DNA of 64,000 bases from Pseudorhodobacter turbinis (GCF_005234135.1 NZ_CP039965.1:1-64000); one strand, 5' to 3'. Positions 1 through 8,042 are shown, counted from the first letter of the stretch. Notes: a model not told the origin generated them from the letters alone. Numbers and translations are program-made.

Positions 1-57
1 CTGCTCGATGACTTGATCCGGCAGGGGATTTCGCTTGGAGATCTGAATGATGCGTGA
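1..57 (+). CDS. 3' end of an unidentified protein (partial)
   Basis: The first frame is open from the window edge to a TGA at 55-57 and gives 18 residues ending in SLGDLNDA. The gene begins outside the window and the tail is too short to assign. It runs towards the small leftward membrane-protein gene that ends at 67, so the two 3' ends face each other with only about 9 bp between them. Confidence 0.4.
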   Translation: MLDDLIRQGISLGDLNDA

Positions 58-66
58 TCCGCAGCT

Positions 67-282
67 TTAGCTAACGAAAATCCCCATAACGACCAGCATC
101 AACCCGAGGGCGGAAATGCCCAAGGCGACCATATTATAGATGACAACCTTTTGCAGGGATTTGCGGACCTCTTCCTCTGGCTCGCCAGAGTTGCGCGCCC
201 GCAGGGCAAGGACAACGCACCAGCCAAGCCCCGCCACCCCTACCAAAGATACCAGCGCCCCGATCCAAACCAAAACTTCCAT
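67..282 (-). CDS. Small membrane protein, two predicted TM helices
   Basis: This 71-residue protein of unknown function has two hydrophobic stretches, about residues 2-24 and 48-68, joined by a charged loop that contains EPEEEVRK. It would therefore be an inner-membrane hairpin protein. I start it at the ATG ending at 282 because an AAGGA-like ribosome site precedes it and the first helix begins at once; an earlier in-frame start at 342 would add only a charged leader. The family is probably conserved in Rhodobacteraceae, but I cannot name it. Confidence 0.6.
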   Translation of the reverse strand: MEVLVWIGALVSLVGVAGLGWCVVLALRARNSGEPEEEVRKSLQKVVIYNMVALGISALGLMLVVMGIFVS

Positions 283-476
283 GACTGTGCCCTCATCCTT
301 GACGCCGCGTTTTCGCCTACCCGAGGATGCTGCATCTGACAAGGGTGCACGCGCCTATCGCCGCATGAAACTTTTGTGGCGCAGTGGGGGAATTCCTGCG
401 CGTCCAGAAAAGCTTTGCTTGATCAGCCCCCCATTGGCGCGCTAGGGAAGGGTCTATCCTACTCCATGAGGCAAAG

Positions 477-731
477 ATGAGCGATCCAACCGACCAATAC
501 TCCGTCACTGCAGATGAATTGCGCGCCTTCATTGAGCGTTTTGAGCAGTTGGACGCGGAAAAAGCCGACTTGGCAGAGCAGCAAAAAGAGCTGATGGCCG
601 AAGCAAAGGGGCGTGGCTACGATGCAAAGATTTTGCGCAAAGTCGTCGCATTACGGAAGCGCAAGCCCGATGACATTGCCGAGGAAGAAGCTGTGCTGGA
701 AATGTACAAAGAAGCGCTTGGAATGTCATGA
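477..731 (+). CDS. gapR: GapR-like DNA-binding protein (DUF2312/UPF0335)
   Basis: An 84-residue basic, strongly helical protein. The N-terminal half (about 8-45) is a heptad-rich helix (ADELRAFIERFEQLDAEKAD) and the second half contains GYDAKILRKVVALRKRKPDD, the pattern of DUF2312 proteins. The family member GapR of Caulobacter is a nucleoid-associated protein that encircles overtwisted, AT-rich DNA ahead of replication forks and RNA polymerase. Length and residue pattern fit the whole family, so the gene looks complete. It stands alone, just left of an AT-rich, gene-poor stretch and the IS-bounded island. Confidence 0.85.
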   Translation: MSDPTDQYSVTADELRAFIERFEQLDAEKADLAEQQKELMAEAKGRGYDAKILRKVVALRKRKPDDIAEEEAVLEMYKEALGMS

Positions 732-1220
732 GGGCCTTCTAAGTATCTGATATATAATGATAAAAATACGGATGTTGTGCAGGGCTCCAAAAGTGTTGTG
801 CAACGCCCGTTTTTTTAGGGAAAACATGATGCCCGAGAGGGCGTCATAGAGACGTAGTGCGCTAATTAGCCAAAATCCGCAACTTATTGAAATTTAATAT
901 AAAAACGCATCCTTTAGCTTTCGTTATGGATTCCTCAAGGGGAAACTACTTAATTTTCAATGGTATAGGTGTTCCGTTTGCATGTGCCATGCGTACCTCT
1001 TTCTGTGCCATGAAGCTTGTGCCATTAAATTTTTCCGGAACACGCCAGAGCAATCCTATGGAACACTTGAAACATCTGTTTTCTAACTAAAAAATGATCC
1101 TGTGCCGTCGTGCCAAATAAATGGTCACCAGCGTATACCGTTATGGTTTTACCGTAGTTTTTCCGTTGAAAATGATCTCGGAATGTTAAGGTGATAAGAC
1201 ACTTCAACGGTTAGGAAATT
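732..1220. other. Intergenic, AT-rich stretch with no convincing gene
   Basis: About 490 bp of visibly lower GC than the core genes. The only notable frame, 887-1090 on the plus strand, would give 67 residues with no recognisable motif and no good ribosome site. The stretch ends where IS66-like coding sequence appears, so it may be decayed mobile DNA. Confidence 0.4.
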
Positions 1221-1343
1221 CCCGTGGCTGGCGTGCCGCGTTTGCGCGAAGCCGCCTGTTGGGCGCATCTGCGGCGCGACTTCCACGACTTCTGGGCATC
1301 AACCAAGTCCGAGATCGCCCGCGAGGCGCTCGACCGGATTGGC
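1221..1343 (+). pseudogene. IS66-family transposase fragment
   Basis: About 40 codons from 1224 read VPRLREAACWAHLRRDFHDF followed by WASTKSEIAREALDRIG. This is the conserved segment of IS66 transposases around the CWAH(L/V)RR(K/D)F motif. Nothing of the transposase is visible on either side: upstream is AT-rich sequence and downstream the frame runs into the end of the leftward 661-residue gene. It is a relic of an internal part of the transposase and marks the left edge of the accessory island. Confidence 0.75.
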
Positions 1344-1361
1344 AACGATCGCAGATTTACC

Positions 1362-3347
1362 TCAGTCGACTGTTGACGCGTTCTTCGCGTGCCAAAAGCG
1401 CATGGTGCCATCATCAGTACGTAGCGTCACAATCACAAGTTTGACGCCAGACGTTTCATCGTATGACCTCGATGAGGGGTATTTCCCAAGTTTGATCGTT
1501 GTGACCAGCCGACGCTTCTTGCCGATCAAAGTTGCCCCCAACCACGTTGGGGTTGCACTCAAGATCTCGCCTCCGGACTGCTGGCGATATTGGTGCTGCT
1601 CGGGGTTGGGTTCCCACTTTCCCCACACCTGGCTCTTCAGGGCGAGACCACCGCTGGCATCATGCCACTCGCCGAAAGTTGGCCCTTCGGTCAACAAAAA
1701 ATGTTGTGTAAGGTCAATACCCAACCGCGGTCTCGATGCTGCACCATGGGCGGCAAGCTCATCGCCTTGATCGATACCGAGACCATAATGCTCTGGCACC
1801 CAGACCAGTGGCTCAAATGGGCTTTGCCGCCGAAACCGACGCTCATAGTAGCCTCCATCCCAAAACTCAGGCAACCAGAAGTCATGGCCTGGCTCTTTGG
1901 AAAGAGCTGTACAGCGCTGCACCGAGCCTTCTCGTTCTGAGAGTGCTGAAGTGATCGCAACCGAAACGCCGTCCGGTGATGTCCATCGACCATAAAGCGG
2001 AATTTTTTCATTTGCAGCGCGGTCAATAATTTTAAGCTTCTTTAGAATGAGGTCTTGAGTTTGAAGCGTATCTTGTTGTTTCTCTCGAGGACCAAGAAGG
2101 TCTTTTAACGCCACATGCGGAATAGCGTCTTTGCGATCGGCAAGCCACATTCCGTCATCGAAGGTGATGTCGTAGCGGTCACACCACTCGCGCCATGCGT
2201 CTGCGTTCTGGTCGTAGGTTTTTGCCACGACAGGGTGATCAGCTAATAGCTTAGAAGCAGTGCTGAAAAGCGCATGTTTTTGTACATGTTCGCGAAAATA
2301 TTCATACCGATCATGTCGATCGTGGTTGTACCGATCATGCCCGATGAAATTGTCCATGTTTTTGGCTTCCGGCCATCGAGCGACAATCTCGCTTGCGAGC
2401 ATGTCGGCTACAGTGCCAGGAGCCATCCCAAAAAGACTTGCTAAGTTATCCAGCTCGTATTCTTTGAACTCGTAGTCAAATGTAAAACCCGACGTGGACT
2501 TTACAGGCGCTGGCCAGTCGTCTGTTTTTACTATGCCCTTTGGTGGGGTATAGATTTGCGCGCGCAATAGAGTGAGTTCCTTATCTGGAGCGCCGCCATT
2601 CCCGATGCCGTCAAGGCAGCGCGCGATATGCACTTTGTGCATCACATGGACATCGCTCCGTAATGAAAAAGCCAGAAGTTTAGGGCGCAAATTTGCCAGT
2701 GCACTACCGTGCAGCTTCGCCGCCCGTGCGAGCCCGATAAGAAGCCACTCCTGGGAGTTTTGAAACGATAGCATTCTTTCGGAGGATGTCAGTGCGGGCA
2801 CTTCGCGGACATCAAATCTGTCGAGCAACAGCTCCAGTTCCTTATGCAAGCCCAGTTCGACCGCGGTGGATAAAGAGCGTGCCACCGCCCATCGGACATG
2901 AGAATCCTCATCGCCTAAAAGATGCCATAACAAGTCCGCCAAGAAGTCTGCTTCACGCTTTTCGAAATCGAGATCTGTACGATAGGGGCCTTCACCGATT
3001 TCGTCAGCGAAACGTGAGGTGGCGCCTGATAGGAGTAGCTCGAAGGCTTCGAGCGTCGCGTCATTCGACGCAAGATCAGAGAGGGAGGTCGCAAGTTGAA
3101 GCCATTCGTTGCCGTCGAGCTGGATTTCGTCAATCGCAATTTTCTTCAGTATCTGTTTGAGCACGAACCGTTTATCGCCACATAGATCCGAAAGTTGATC
3201 AATGTGTTTGGCAACGTTGGAAAACTGCTCGTTAAACAGTTCGGCGCCCTTGTGCTCGAAGAGCGATGCGAACAAATCCTTAGCTTGCGATTGCAAATGT
3301 GTCGCCTCTCTCGACCACATCTTGATGGACTCAAGTATGAGCTCCAA
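1362..3347 (-). CDS. Large helical-repeat protein, probably the C-terminal part of a bigger defence-type NTPase
   Basis: A 661-residue soluble protein I cannot assign to a named family. Roughly residues 20-270 are leucine-rich helical repeats (for example LADLLWHLLGDEDSHVRWAV), HEAT-like. The rest is rich in Asp, His, Trp and Tyr, including a DRYNHDRHDRYEYF stretch, then WLADRKD, then a beta-rich end. There is no Walker motif. The start at 3347 is TTG, and the same frame stays open upstream to a TAG at 3567-3569 without any ATG or GTG. This suggests a lost 5' end. From memory, similar C-terminal regions occur in very large ATP-binding proteins of bacterial defence islands; that link is inference. 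The gene ends about 20 bp from an IS66 fragment. Confidence 0.55.
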   Translation of the reverse strand: MELILESIKMWSREATHLQSQAKDLFASLFEHKGAELFNEQFSNVAKHIDQLSDLCGDKRFVLKQILKKIAIDEIQLDGNEWLQLATSLSDLASNDATLEAFELLLSGATSRFADEIGEGPYRTDLDFEKREADFLADLLWHLLGDEDSHVRWAVARSLSTAVELGLHKELELLLDRFDVREVPALTSSERMLSFQNSQEWLLIGLARAAKLHGSALANLRPKLLAFSLRSDVHVMHKVHIARCLDGIGNGGAPDKELTLLRAQIYTPPKGIVKTDDWPAPVKSTSGFTFDYEFKEYELDNLASLFGMAPGTVADMLASEIVARWPEAKNMDNFIGHDRYNHDRHDRYEYFREHVQKHALFSTASKLLADHPVVAKTYDQNADAWREWCDRYDITFDDGMWLADRKDAIPHVALKDLLGPREKQQDTLQTQDLILKKLKIIDRAANEKIPLYGRWTSPDGVSVAITSALSEREGSVQRCTALSKEPGHDFWLPEFWDGGYYERRFRRQSPFEPLVWVPEHYGLGIDQGDELAAHGAASRPRLGIDLTQHFLLTEGPTFGEWHDASGGLALKSQVWGKWEPNPEQHQYRQQSGGEILSATPTWLGATLIGKKRRLVTTIKLGKYPSSRSYDETSGVKLVIVTLRTDDGTMRFWHAKNASTVD

Positions 3348-3587
3348 AGCCGACCCAAACTTGAACTCGGCTGCCTCACAAATTGCGCGCAGGAACGAAA
3401 ATCGCTCGTCGTAAGGGCAGGCATTTCGTAGCTCCTCCAGGAACTGATGTCGTGCGCCGAACTGAAGACTTTTATCCTTCCGAATGGACTTAATCGCATT
3501 GTCAATAGAAGTGGCTGACGTTGGATCGCAACTCTGGACCAGTGCCGTAACCGCAACAAACGTCTTCTACGGTTCGCCTGTCAGCCA

Positions 3588-5279
3588 TTGGCAAGAGTTT
3601 CTCTGCCGTCAAATTTTGCGACTTGGGGCAAGCTTGCCGCGGCGGCTGATGGGGCGGCCCCGAAGTTCTCAATGCTTCTGTCTAAGGGAAAAAAGATAAA
3701 GGATAATGCTATTCTAAACACAAATTCTTCAAAACTGGGCCGACAAGCCTATCAGCCCGTCGATGTAGGCAGAGCTTTTCACGATGGTTGTCTTTATTAT
3801 CCGACACGCACGATGTTGCGCGAGGTTCATACCGAGAAGAATGGTAATTCCACCACTGTCGAAAAGATCGAAACTGTCGTGATCCGTTCGGACGGGGATA
3901 TCCTTACTGCATCTGAAATGCCGTCCAAGCCAGGCACCCCGAGCGATCAAAAGATCTGGCGCCTAAGTGATGGAACGTTGGTCGATGAACCTCCAGTTCC
4001 ATCAAGGAATGCAAGTTGGAGTTGGCAGAGTATCCAGAAACTTCTTGCCGCGAAGAAAGAGGGGAACAATTTGAGCGGCTCGCTGTCCGAACTGATCTGG
4101 GAGGTGCGAGCTTGCATCGTGAAGGCTGTGTGGCTTCCAAATGCCGACGACTACACGACCTTGGCTTTTGTTGTCGCTGCAAGTTTCGTGCAGCCGGTTT
4201 TCAAAGCTGTTCCCTATTTGTTGGTGTGCGGAGACAAAGGCACCGGTAAAAGTGAACTCGGAATATTGCTCTCTCAGATTGGAGCGAACGGAAGTATCAT
4301 TGGCCAAACCTCTGCTGCTTCAGCGGCACGTATGATGCACGAGGGTCGAGGGCTTACGGTTTTCGATGACTTGGAGAGTATTGGGCAGAAACGCGGAAAC
4401 GATAGTGGCTATACAGAGCTGATCCAATTCCTGAAAGTTTCGTACAACGCCGATACCGCCAAAAAAGTTTGGACCGATAGCTCTAACGGTTTTCGTGTGC
4501 GCGAGTTGAACGGATTTGGTATCAAAGTGATCAATAACACTGTCGGGACGGACGGCATTTTGGGGTCAAGAATGATACGTATTGCGACGCGAAAGATGCC
4601 CAAATCTATTGCAGGTGACCGCGTTGGAATGCGGGGGGCAGGGGCATCAGAATTGAAGCAGTTGCAAGACAAACTACATGTCTGGGCTTTCGAAAATGTG
4701 AAAGTTGTAGATGCGGTTTATCGTGACCAAGTGCCGCCCTCGGAAAGAGAGGACCAGATTGCGGCACCCCTGCGAGTCCTCGCTGAGGTTGCTGGAGATG
4801 CCCAGCTCAAAGCTGAATTGGAGCGCTCTCTCGCGCGATCTCGGACTGTAGCCGCAACTGATGATACTGAACCTTCGGACATTGTAAGGGAGGCCGCGAC
4901 GAATTTAGTCAAGTGCGGGCAATATATGCTCTCAGCGACGAATGTCGCATTGGAAGCGCGGCGGCTCGTCGGCCCTAATTTTGGAAAATCGCATGTTGGA
5001 GAAATAACCGAGATTGACGATGAGAAGGTGGTGGGTCGGATCATGAAAAACCTCTGCCTTGTGGATCCGCAACAGCAGCGTGCACGAGTGCGCGGTGTTC
5101 AGATCCGCGCAGCGAAAGCATCAGAGGGCTTCTTGGATGAAGTGTTCGGTGAGGGAGAGCGCCCGGATGACATTGGTGTTGGCGGGTTCTGCGATACTTG
5201 CGCGAGCTGTCCCTACGTGAGCCAAAATTGCCCGATAATGGAAAAGCGGGGGGTAAGGCCGTCCTTAAAAGAACGGTAA
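3588..5279 (+). CDS. P-loop ATPase of mobile-element type with C-terminal Cys cluster
   Basis: A 563-residue protein with a Walker A GDKGTGKS at about 215-222, a Walker B LTVFDD at 256-261, a VINNT segment that could be sensor 1, and LGSRMIRIATRK that could carry an arginine finger. This resembles AAA+/superfamily-3-like helicase-ATPases of mobile elements, though I cannot name the family. The last 30 residues hold C535-x2-C538-x2-C541-x5-C547, a likely zinc or Fe-S site. The listed start is TTG; the frame is open back to a TGA at 3516-3518, and the next ATG is codon 29. The true N-terminus is uncertain and may be truncated. The gene lies head to head with the 661-residue gene. Confidence 0.55.
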   Translation: MARVSLPSNFATWGKLAAAADGAAPKFSMLLSKGKKIKDNAILNTNSSKLGRQAYQPVDVGRAFHDGCLYYPTRTMLREVHTEKNGNSTTVEKIETVVIRSDGDILTASEMPSKPGTPSDQKIWRLSDGTLVDEPPVPSRNASWSWQSIQKLLAAKKEGNNLSGSLSELIWEVRACIVKAVWLPNADDYTTLAFVVAASFVQPVFKAVPYLLVCGDKGTGKSELGILLSQIGANGSIIGQTSAASAARMMHEGRGLTVFDDLESIGQKRGNDSGYTELIQFLKVSYNADTAKKVWTDSSNGFRVRELNGFGIKVINNTVGTDGILGSRMIRIATRKMPKSIAGDRVGMRGAGASELKQLQDKLHVWAFENVKVVDAVYRDQVPPSEREDQIAAPLRVLAEVAGDAQLKAELERSLARSRTVAATDDTEPSDIVREAATNLVKCGQYMLSATNVALEARRLVGPNFGKSHVGEITEIDDEKVVGRIMKNLCLVDPQQQRARVRGVQIRAAKASEGFLDEVFGEGERPDDIGVGGFCDTCASCPYVSQNCPIMEKRGVRPSLKER

Positions 5280-5356
5280 CTAAGTGATTGGCGAAATTGT
5301 GAAGTCGTGGTTTTGGCGGAAAACAGATCATCTGAATTCACCTGATTTTCGGATCC

Positions 5357-5384
5357 TGCGCGGGCCCTTTTATAAGGCCGCGCA
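5357..5384 (+). terminator. Hairpin downstream of the ATPase gene
   Basis: TGCGCGGGCC and GGCCGCGCA form a stem of about 9 bp around a TTTTATAA loop, about 80 bp past the ATPase stop. There is no long T-run after it, so termination is only a suggestion. Confidence 0.3.
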
Positions 5385-5549
5385 AGACCGCAAATTCCGG
5401 TGAGGCCTGTAAAAGAAAAAATAAAATTAAGCCGGACCGATAGACCATGCTGCTGCTACAGCGTGTCTGGCCAGATCGCCCATTGTGAAAGGAGGAGACG
5501 GGCTTCTTGAGCTGCCATTTTGGAGTAGCATTCTTTTGGGACGATACCC

Positions 5550-5963
5550 ATGACTTACCATCAAACGATCACTACGCAGACTTGCCCAAATTTGGACCAT
5601 GCGCGGCAGTTTCTCCGCGATCACGGTACGGCTTTGTCGAGGGCTGCACATAAGCTCGGCGGGCCAGCTGCCAGTGGCTGTGTGTTCCTGCTCTGTGAAG
5701 CCGTGCACCACACAAGTCGACTTACGCGGTCGCAAAGTCGCCAACTTGTAAACTTCCACCGATTACTGACGCTGGAGCATGTTAGCGACCCAGACCGGAT
5801 TGAGAGCGGGTTATTTGCCCAGATTAATCCTGCCTCTGCGTTCGCCGATGAGTGCTGTGTCCTCTCCGAGCAACTCGGCGCTCTCCTGCTGCAGATCGTT
5901 GAAAACGATTGCACCAGAGATCTGCATTGCGAAGCATCGCCGATGATCCCGCAAATCGCGTGA
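5550..5963 (+). CDS. Unrecognised 137-residue protein
   Basis: This ORF starts at an ATG with a GGGA-type site about 9 bases upstream and encodes a mostly helical soluble protein with no motif I recognise. It contains CVFLLCEAVHH and ADECCVLSEQLGALLLQIVE, and cysteines are frequent. It lies inside the IS-bounded island. Its last codons abut the broken end of the IS30 fragment on the other strand, so its C-terminus could be foreign sequence created by the insertion or deletion. It may be a real small gene or a remnant; no neighbour indicates a function. Confidence 0.4.
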   Translation: MTYHQTITTQTCPNLDHARQFLRDHGTALSRAAHKLGGPAASGCVFLLCEAVHHTSRLTRSQSRQLVNFHRLLTLEHVSDPDRIESGLFAQINPASAFADECCVLSEQLGALLLQIVENDCTRDLHCEASPMIPQIA

Positions 5964-5966
5964 CCC

Positions 5967-6231
5967 CCAGACGCAATGCGCTGCTGTGAATGGCCAGCAC
6001 TCAAACTACGCGAGATCTCTTCACGCTCCGACTGTGTCAGGGACCCCGGTCGTCGTCGCCTAATCGCCGACGCAATGCCGCCTTTAGCCACGACAATGGC
6101 AAAAACCGAAGCTGCATGCTTGTCCAAAGCGCGGCCGATGTCGCTGAGCGACTCTCCGTTCTTCCAACGTGTCCAGAGTTCCAACTTCTGTTCGGCGGAT
6201 AAGCCGGAGCGACCAAGCGCAATCCTTTCAG
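5967..6231 (-). pseudogene. IS30-family transposase N-terminal fragment
   Basis: Read leftwards from about 6231, the frame gives GRSGLSAEQKLELWTRWKNG, then SLSDIGRALDKHAASV, then LTQSEREEISRSLSAGHSQQRIAS. This is the two-step N-terminal helix-turn-helix region of IS30 transposases (LT..EREEI.R.LSAG.S...IA). Similarity stops at about 5967 and the DDE catalytic part is absent. The start is also lost, because the frame runs into IS3 sequence without an initiator in the usual place. Confidence 0.75.
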
Positions 6232-6275
6232 GGCAGAGCCAAATACACCCTATTGCGCTGACCGGTTGAACTCAC

Positions 6276-6524
6276 CGTCGCCTTTTTTAGAATTTCCCGC
6301 TCCTCCTTGAGTATGCGGTTCTCACGCCGAAGCCGCTCATTCTCCTGAGCCAGTTCCAAATCATCTTTCGACACCACATCCGTGTCTCGGTGCGTTGTGA
6401 TCCACTTGTTCAGGGTCGACATCCCGACACCAAGATCATCAGCAACCTGTTTACGCGTCAGTCCGCTGGTCAGCGCAATACGCACCGCATCTTCGCGGAA
6501 TTCGTCAGTCCGTTTCAGTCCCAT
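6276..6524 (-). pseudogene. IS3-family OrfA fragment
   Basis: From an ATG ending at 6524, preceded by AAGGAG, the frame encodes about 83 residues typical of IS3-family OrfA. A helix-turn-helix (LTRKQVADDLGVGMSTLNKW) is followed by a leucine-zipper stretch (ENERLRRENRILKEEREILK) ending in KKAT. The normal end of OrfA and all of OrfB (the DDE integrase) are missing. The frame continues 15 foreign codons to a stop at 6228 and then meets the IS30 fragment. Confidence 0.8.
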
Positions 6525-6622
6525 AGTTCATCTCCTTTGTTGCAGTAAATGCTATCAAAGGAGCGGCATCAAACCGCGACAGGTCCAGTCGGTGCAATCC
6601 CGAATTGTATAGCCCAAGGAAA

Positions 6623-6646
6623 GGGTTGGCCAAAACGGGCCAACCC
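6623..6646 (-). terminator. Hairpin beyond the copper pair
   Basis: GGGTTGGCC and GGCCAACCC form a perfect 9-bp stem about 70 bp downstream of the leftward PCu(A)C gene. There is no clear T-run, so it is a possible terminator for that operon. Confidence 0.4.
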
Positions 6647-6715
6647 AGGCTTCTGGTGTCCCATTTATCGCAAAGGGCTTTGCGCAAACTGGGGCTGCTT
6701 TTCAGAGGGAAGGAC

Positions 6716-7237
6716 TTAGTTTCCGTCGCCCTTCTTCATTGCGCCATGGTCCATCTTGCCGTGATCCATTTTGCCCGCGCCCATTCCGCCGTCGGTACGC
6801 TCGTTGTTGACGGGCACTTCGACCACGACATCACCGGCCTTCTCGAAGGTCAGGGTCAGGGTGAATGTCTCGCCTTCAGCGGGCACATCCTTCAGGCCCA
6901 TGAACATCACATGGTCACTGCCCCGCGCCAATGCATGATGGCCGTCTGCGGGAATGGCAAAGCCCTCCTCGACATGGACCATTTTCATCACTCCACCCTC
7001 GCCGTGCAGATGCGTATGCAGTTCGGTTTTCATGGCGACATCGGATTTGACGTCGATCAGTCGGTCTTCCTCGCCGGTGTTATCGATCACCATAAAGGCA
7101 GCGGCTGATTTGGCCGTCGGGCCTGAGACGCGCGCATAGGCATCCGTCACGGTGATATCATTTGCCAGCGCCATAGGGGCCGAAGCAAGGGCCAGAAACG
7201 CCGCGCAAGTTGCGGCGGAAACGAATTTATAGGTCAT
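6716..7237 (-). CDS. Periplasmic copper chaperone PCu(A)C
   Basis: A 173-residue exported protein. A signal peptide (MTYKFVSAATCAAFLALASA, cleaved near MALA-ND) precedes a beta-barrel domain with the PCu(A)C copper-binding Met/His set: a Met/His cluster around MKTELHTHLHGEGGVMKM and the distal HVMFMG. The tail is Met/His-rich (KMDHGKMDHG), a common extra copper-binding extension. Such proteins deliver Cu(I) to the CuA/CuB centres of cytochrome c oxidase. I start at 7237, five codons inside the longest frame, because GAGAG sits 7 bases upstream and the signal peptide begins there. It is the second gene of a leftward pair with the DUF2946-like gene. Confidence 0.9.
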   Translation of the reverse strand: MTYKFVSAATCAAFLALASAPMALANDITVTDAYARVSGPTAKSAAAFMVIDNTGEEDRLIDVKSDVAMKTELHTHLHGEGGVMKMVHVEEGFAIPADGHHALARGSDHVMFMGLKDVPAEGETFTLTLTFEKAGDVVVEVPVNNERTDGGMGAGKMDHGKMDHGAMKKGDGN

Positions 7238-7279
7238 TTGAGTATCTCTCATTTAGGTGAACATCTGGAATAAGGGGGG

Positions 7280-7645
7280 TCAGATGCTCAAAGGCGGGTC
7301 TCTGGCTTTCGGGACGCGGCGTATCCTTGGGGGAAAGCTGGCCTTAAACGGTAAAGCTGTGACTTTGCGGTAGGTGGAATCCCGCTGCGGGGCGACACTC
7401 TGCCCGGGGATCAGGCAGGCGATGTTTCCGGCCAGACAGTCGGGGCAGGGGTGAACACTGCGAAGCGGGTCGCCGCGCTGATCCAGCGCGATGGTCATCA
7501 CCCCATAGCCGGAGCAAATAACTACCGTCGCCCCGCCACGTGAGAGAGCTGCCGCTTGCCCGCGGGCCACAGCCATAGACGTGCTGCCCGCAACCAGCGC
7601 GAAGCAAAGGGCCAGGAGGCTAGCGAGGCGAAGCACGTTTTTCAT
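7280..7645 (-). CDS. DUF2946-like small exported or membrane protein
   Basis: 121 residues with a hydrophobic N-terminus (about 5-27), a second apolar stretch near 40-52, and an HPCPDCLAG motif at about 67. A CPxC motif of this kind is typical of small DUF2946-type proteins that lie beside copper-handling genes. It precedes the PCu(A)C gene by about 40 bp on the same strand, so the two probably form one operon for copper delivery. Family assignment rests on the CPDC motif and context. The Pro/Arg-rich tail has no recognisable feature. Confidence 0.6.
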   Translation of the reverse strand: MKNVLRLASLLALCFALVAGSTSMAVARGQAAALSRGGATVVICSGYGVMTIALDQRGDPLRSVHPCPDCLAGNIACLIPGQSVAPQRDSTYRKVTALPFKASFPPRIRRVPKARDPPLSI

Positions 7646-7707
7646 GCGCCGAAACTATCGCGCCGACGCGTTTAGGGAAAGGGGCATTTCACCGCAGGCA
7701 GAAATGC

Positions 7708-7731
7708 AAAAAGCCCCGCGATTGGCGGGGC
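7708..7731 (-). terminator. Rho-independent terminator of rpmB
   Basis: Read leftwards, a GCCCCGC/GCGGGGC stem with a short loop is followed by TTTTT. It lies about 25 bp past the rpmB stop and separates rpmB from the copper pair. Confidence 0.8.
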
Positions 7732-7754
7732 CTTGCATAGAACGAGTGAACTGA

Positions 7755-8042
7755 TCAGGCGCTTGCTTGTGCCTTGGCCAGCTCTTTCTTGATTTTCAGA
7801 GCTTTTGGCGAAAGCTCGTCATCCTTGGCTTTTACCAAGAAAGCATCAAACCCGCCGCGGTGATCCACTGTGCGCAGGGCAGCAGAGGAAATACGTAGGG
7901 AATAAGACTGACCTAGCGCCTCGGAGATCAAGGTTACTACATTCAGGTTCGGCAAGAAGCGCCGACGATTTCTGTTTTTGGCGTGGCTGACTGTGTTGCC
8001 AGACATTGGGCCTTTACCGCTTAGTTCGCAGACGCGCGACAT
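7755..8042 (-). CDS. rpmB: 50S ribosomal protein L28
   Basis: A 95-residue basic protein opening [20 protein letters not shown] followed by AKNRNRRRF, the signature of bacterial L28, with the longer C-terminal tail usual in alphaproteobacteria ([15 protein letters not shown]). It is part of the large ribosomal subunit. I start at 8042 rather than at the upstream codon at 8063 because MSRVCEL is the family start. It is a single-gene transcription unit with its own terminator downstream. Confidence 0.95.
   Translation of the reverse strand: MSRVCELSGKGPMSGNTVSHAKNRNRRRFLPNLNVVTLISEALGQSYSLRISSAALRTVDHRGGFDAFLVKAKDDELSPKALKIKKELAKAQASA

Noticed and set aside
887..1090. 67-residue rightward ORF in the AT-rich gap
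   Set aside because: No ribosome site, odd composition and no recognisable pattern; not enough to call a gene.
3146..3559. 137-residue leftward ORF upstream of the 661-residue gene
   Set aside because: It lies in a different frame from the 661-residue gene and overlaps its N-terminal extension; Arg/Ser-rich shadow.
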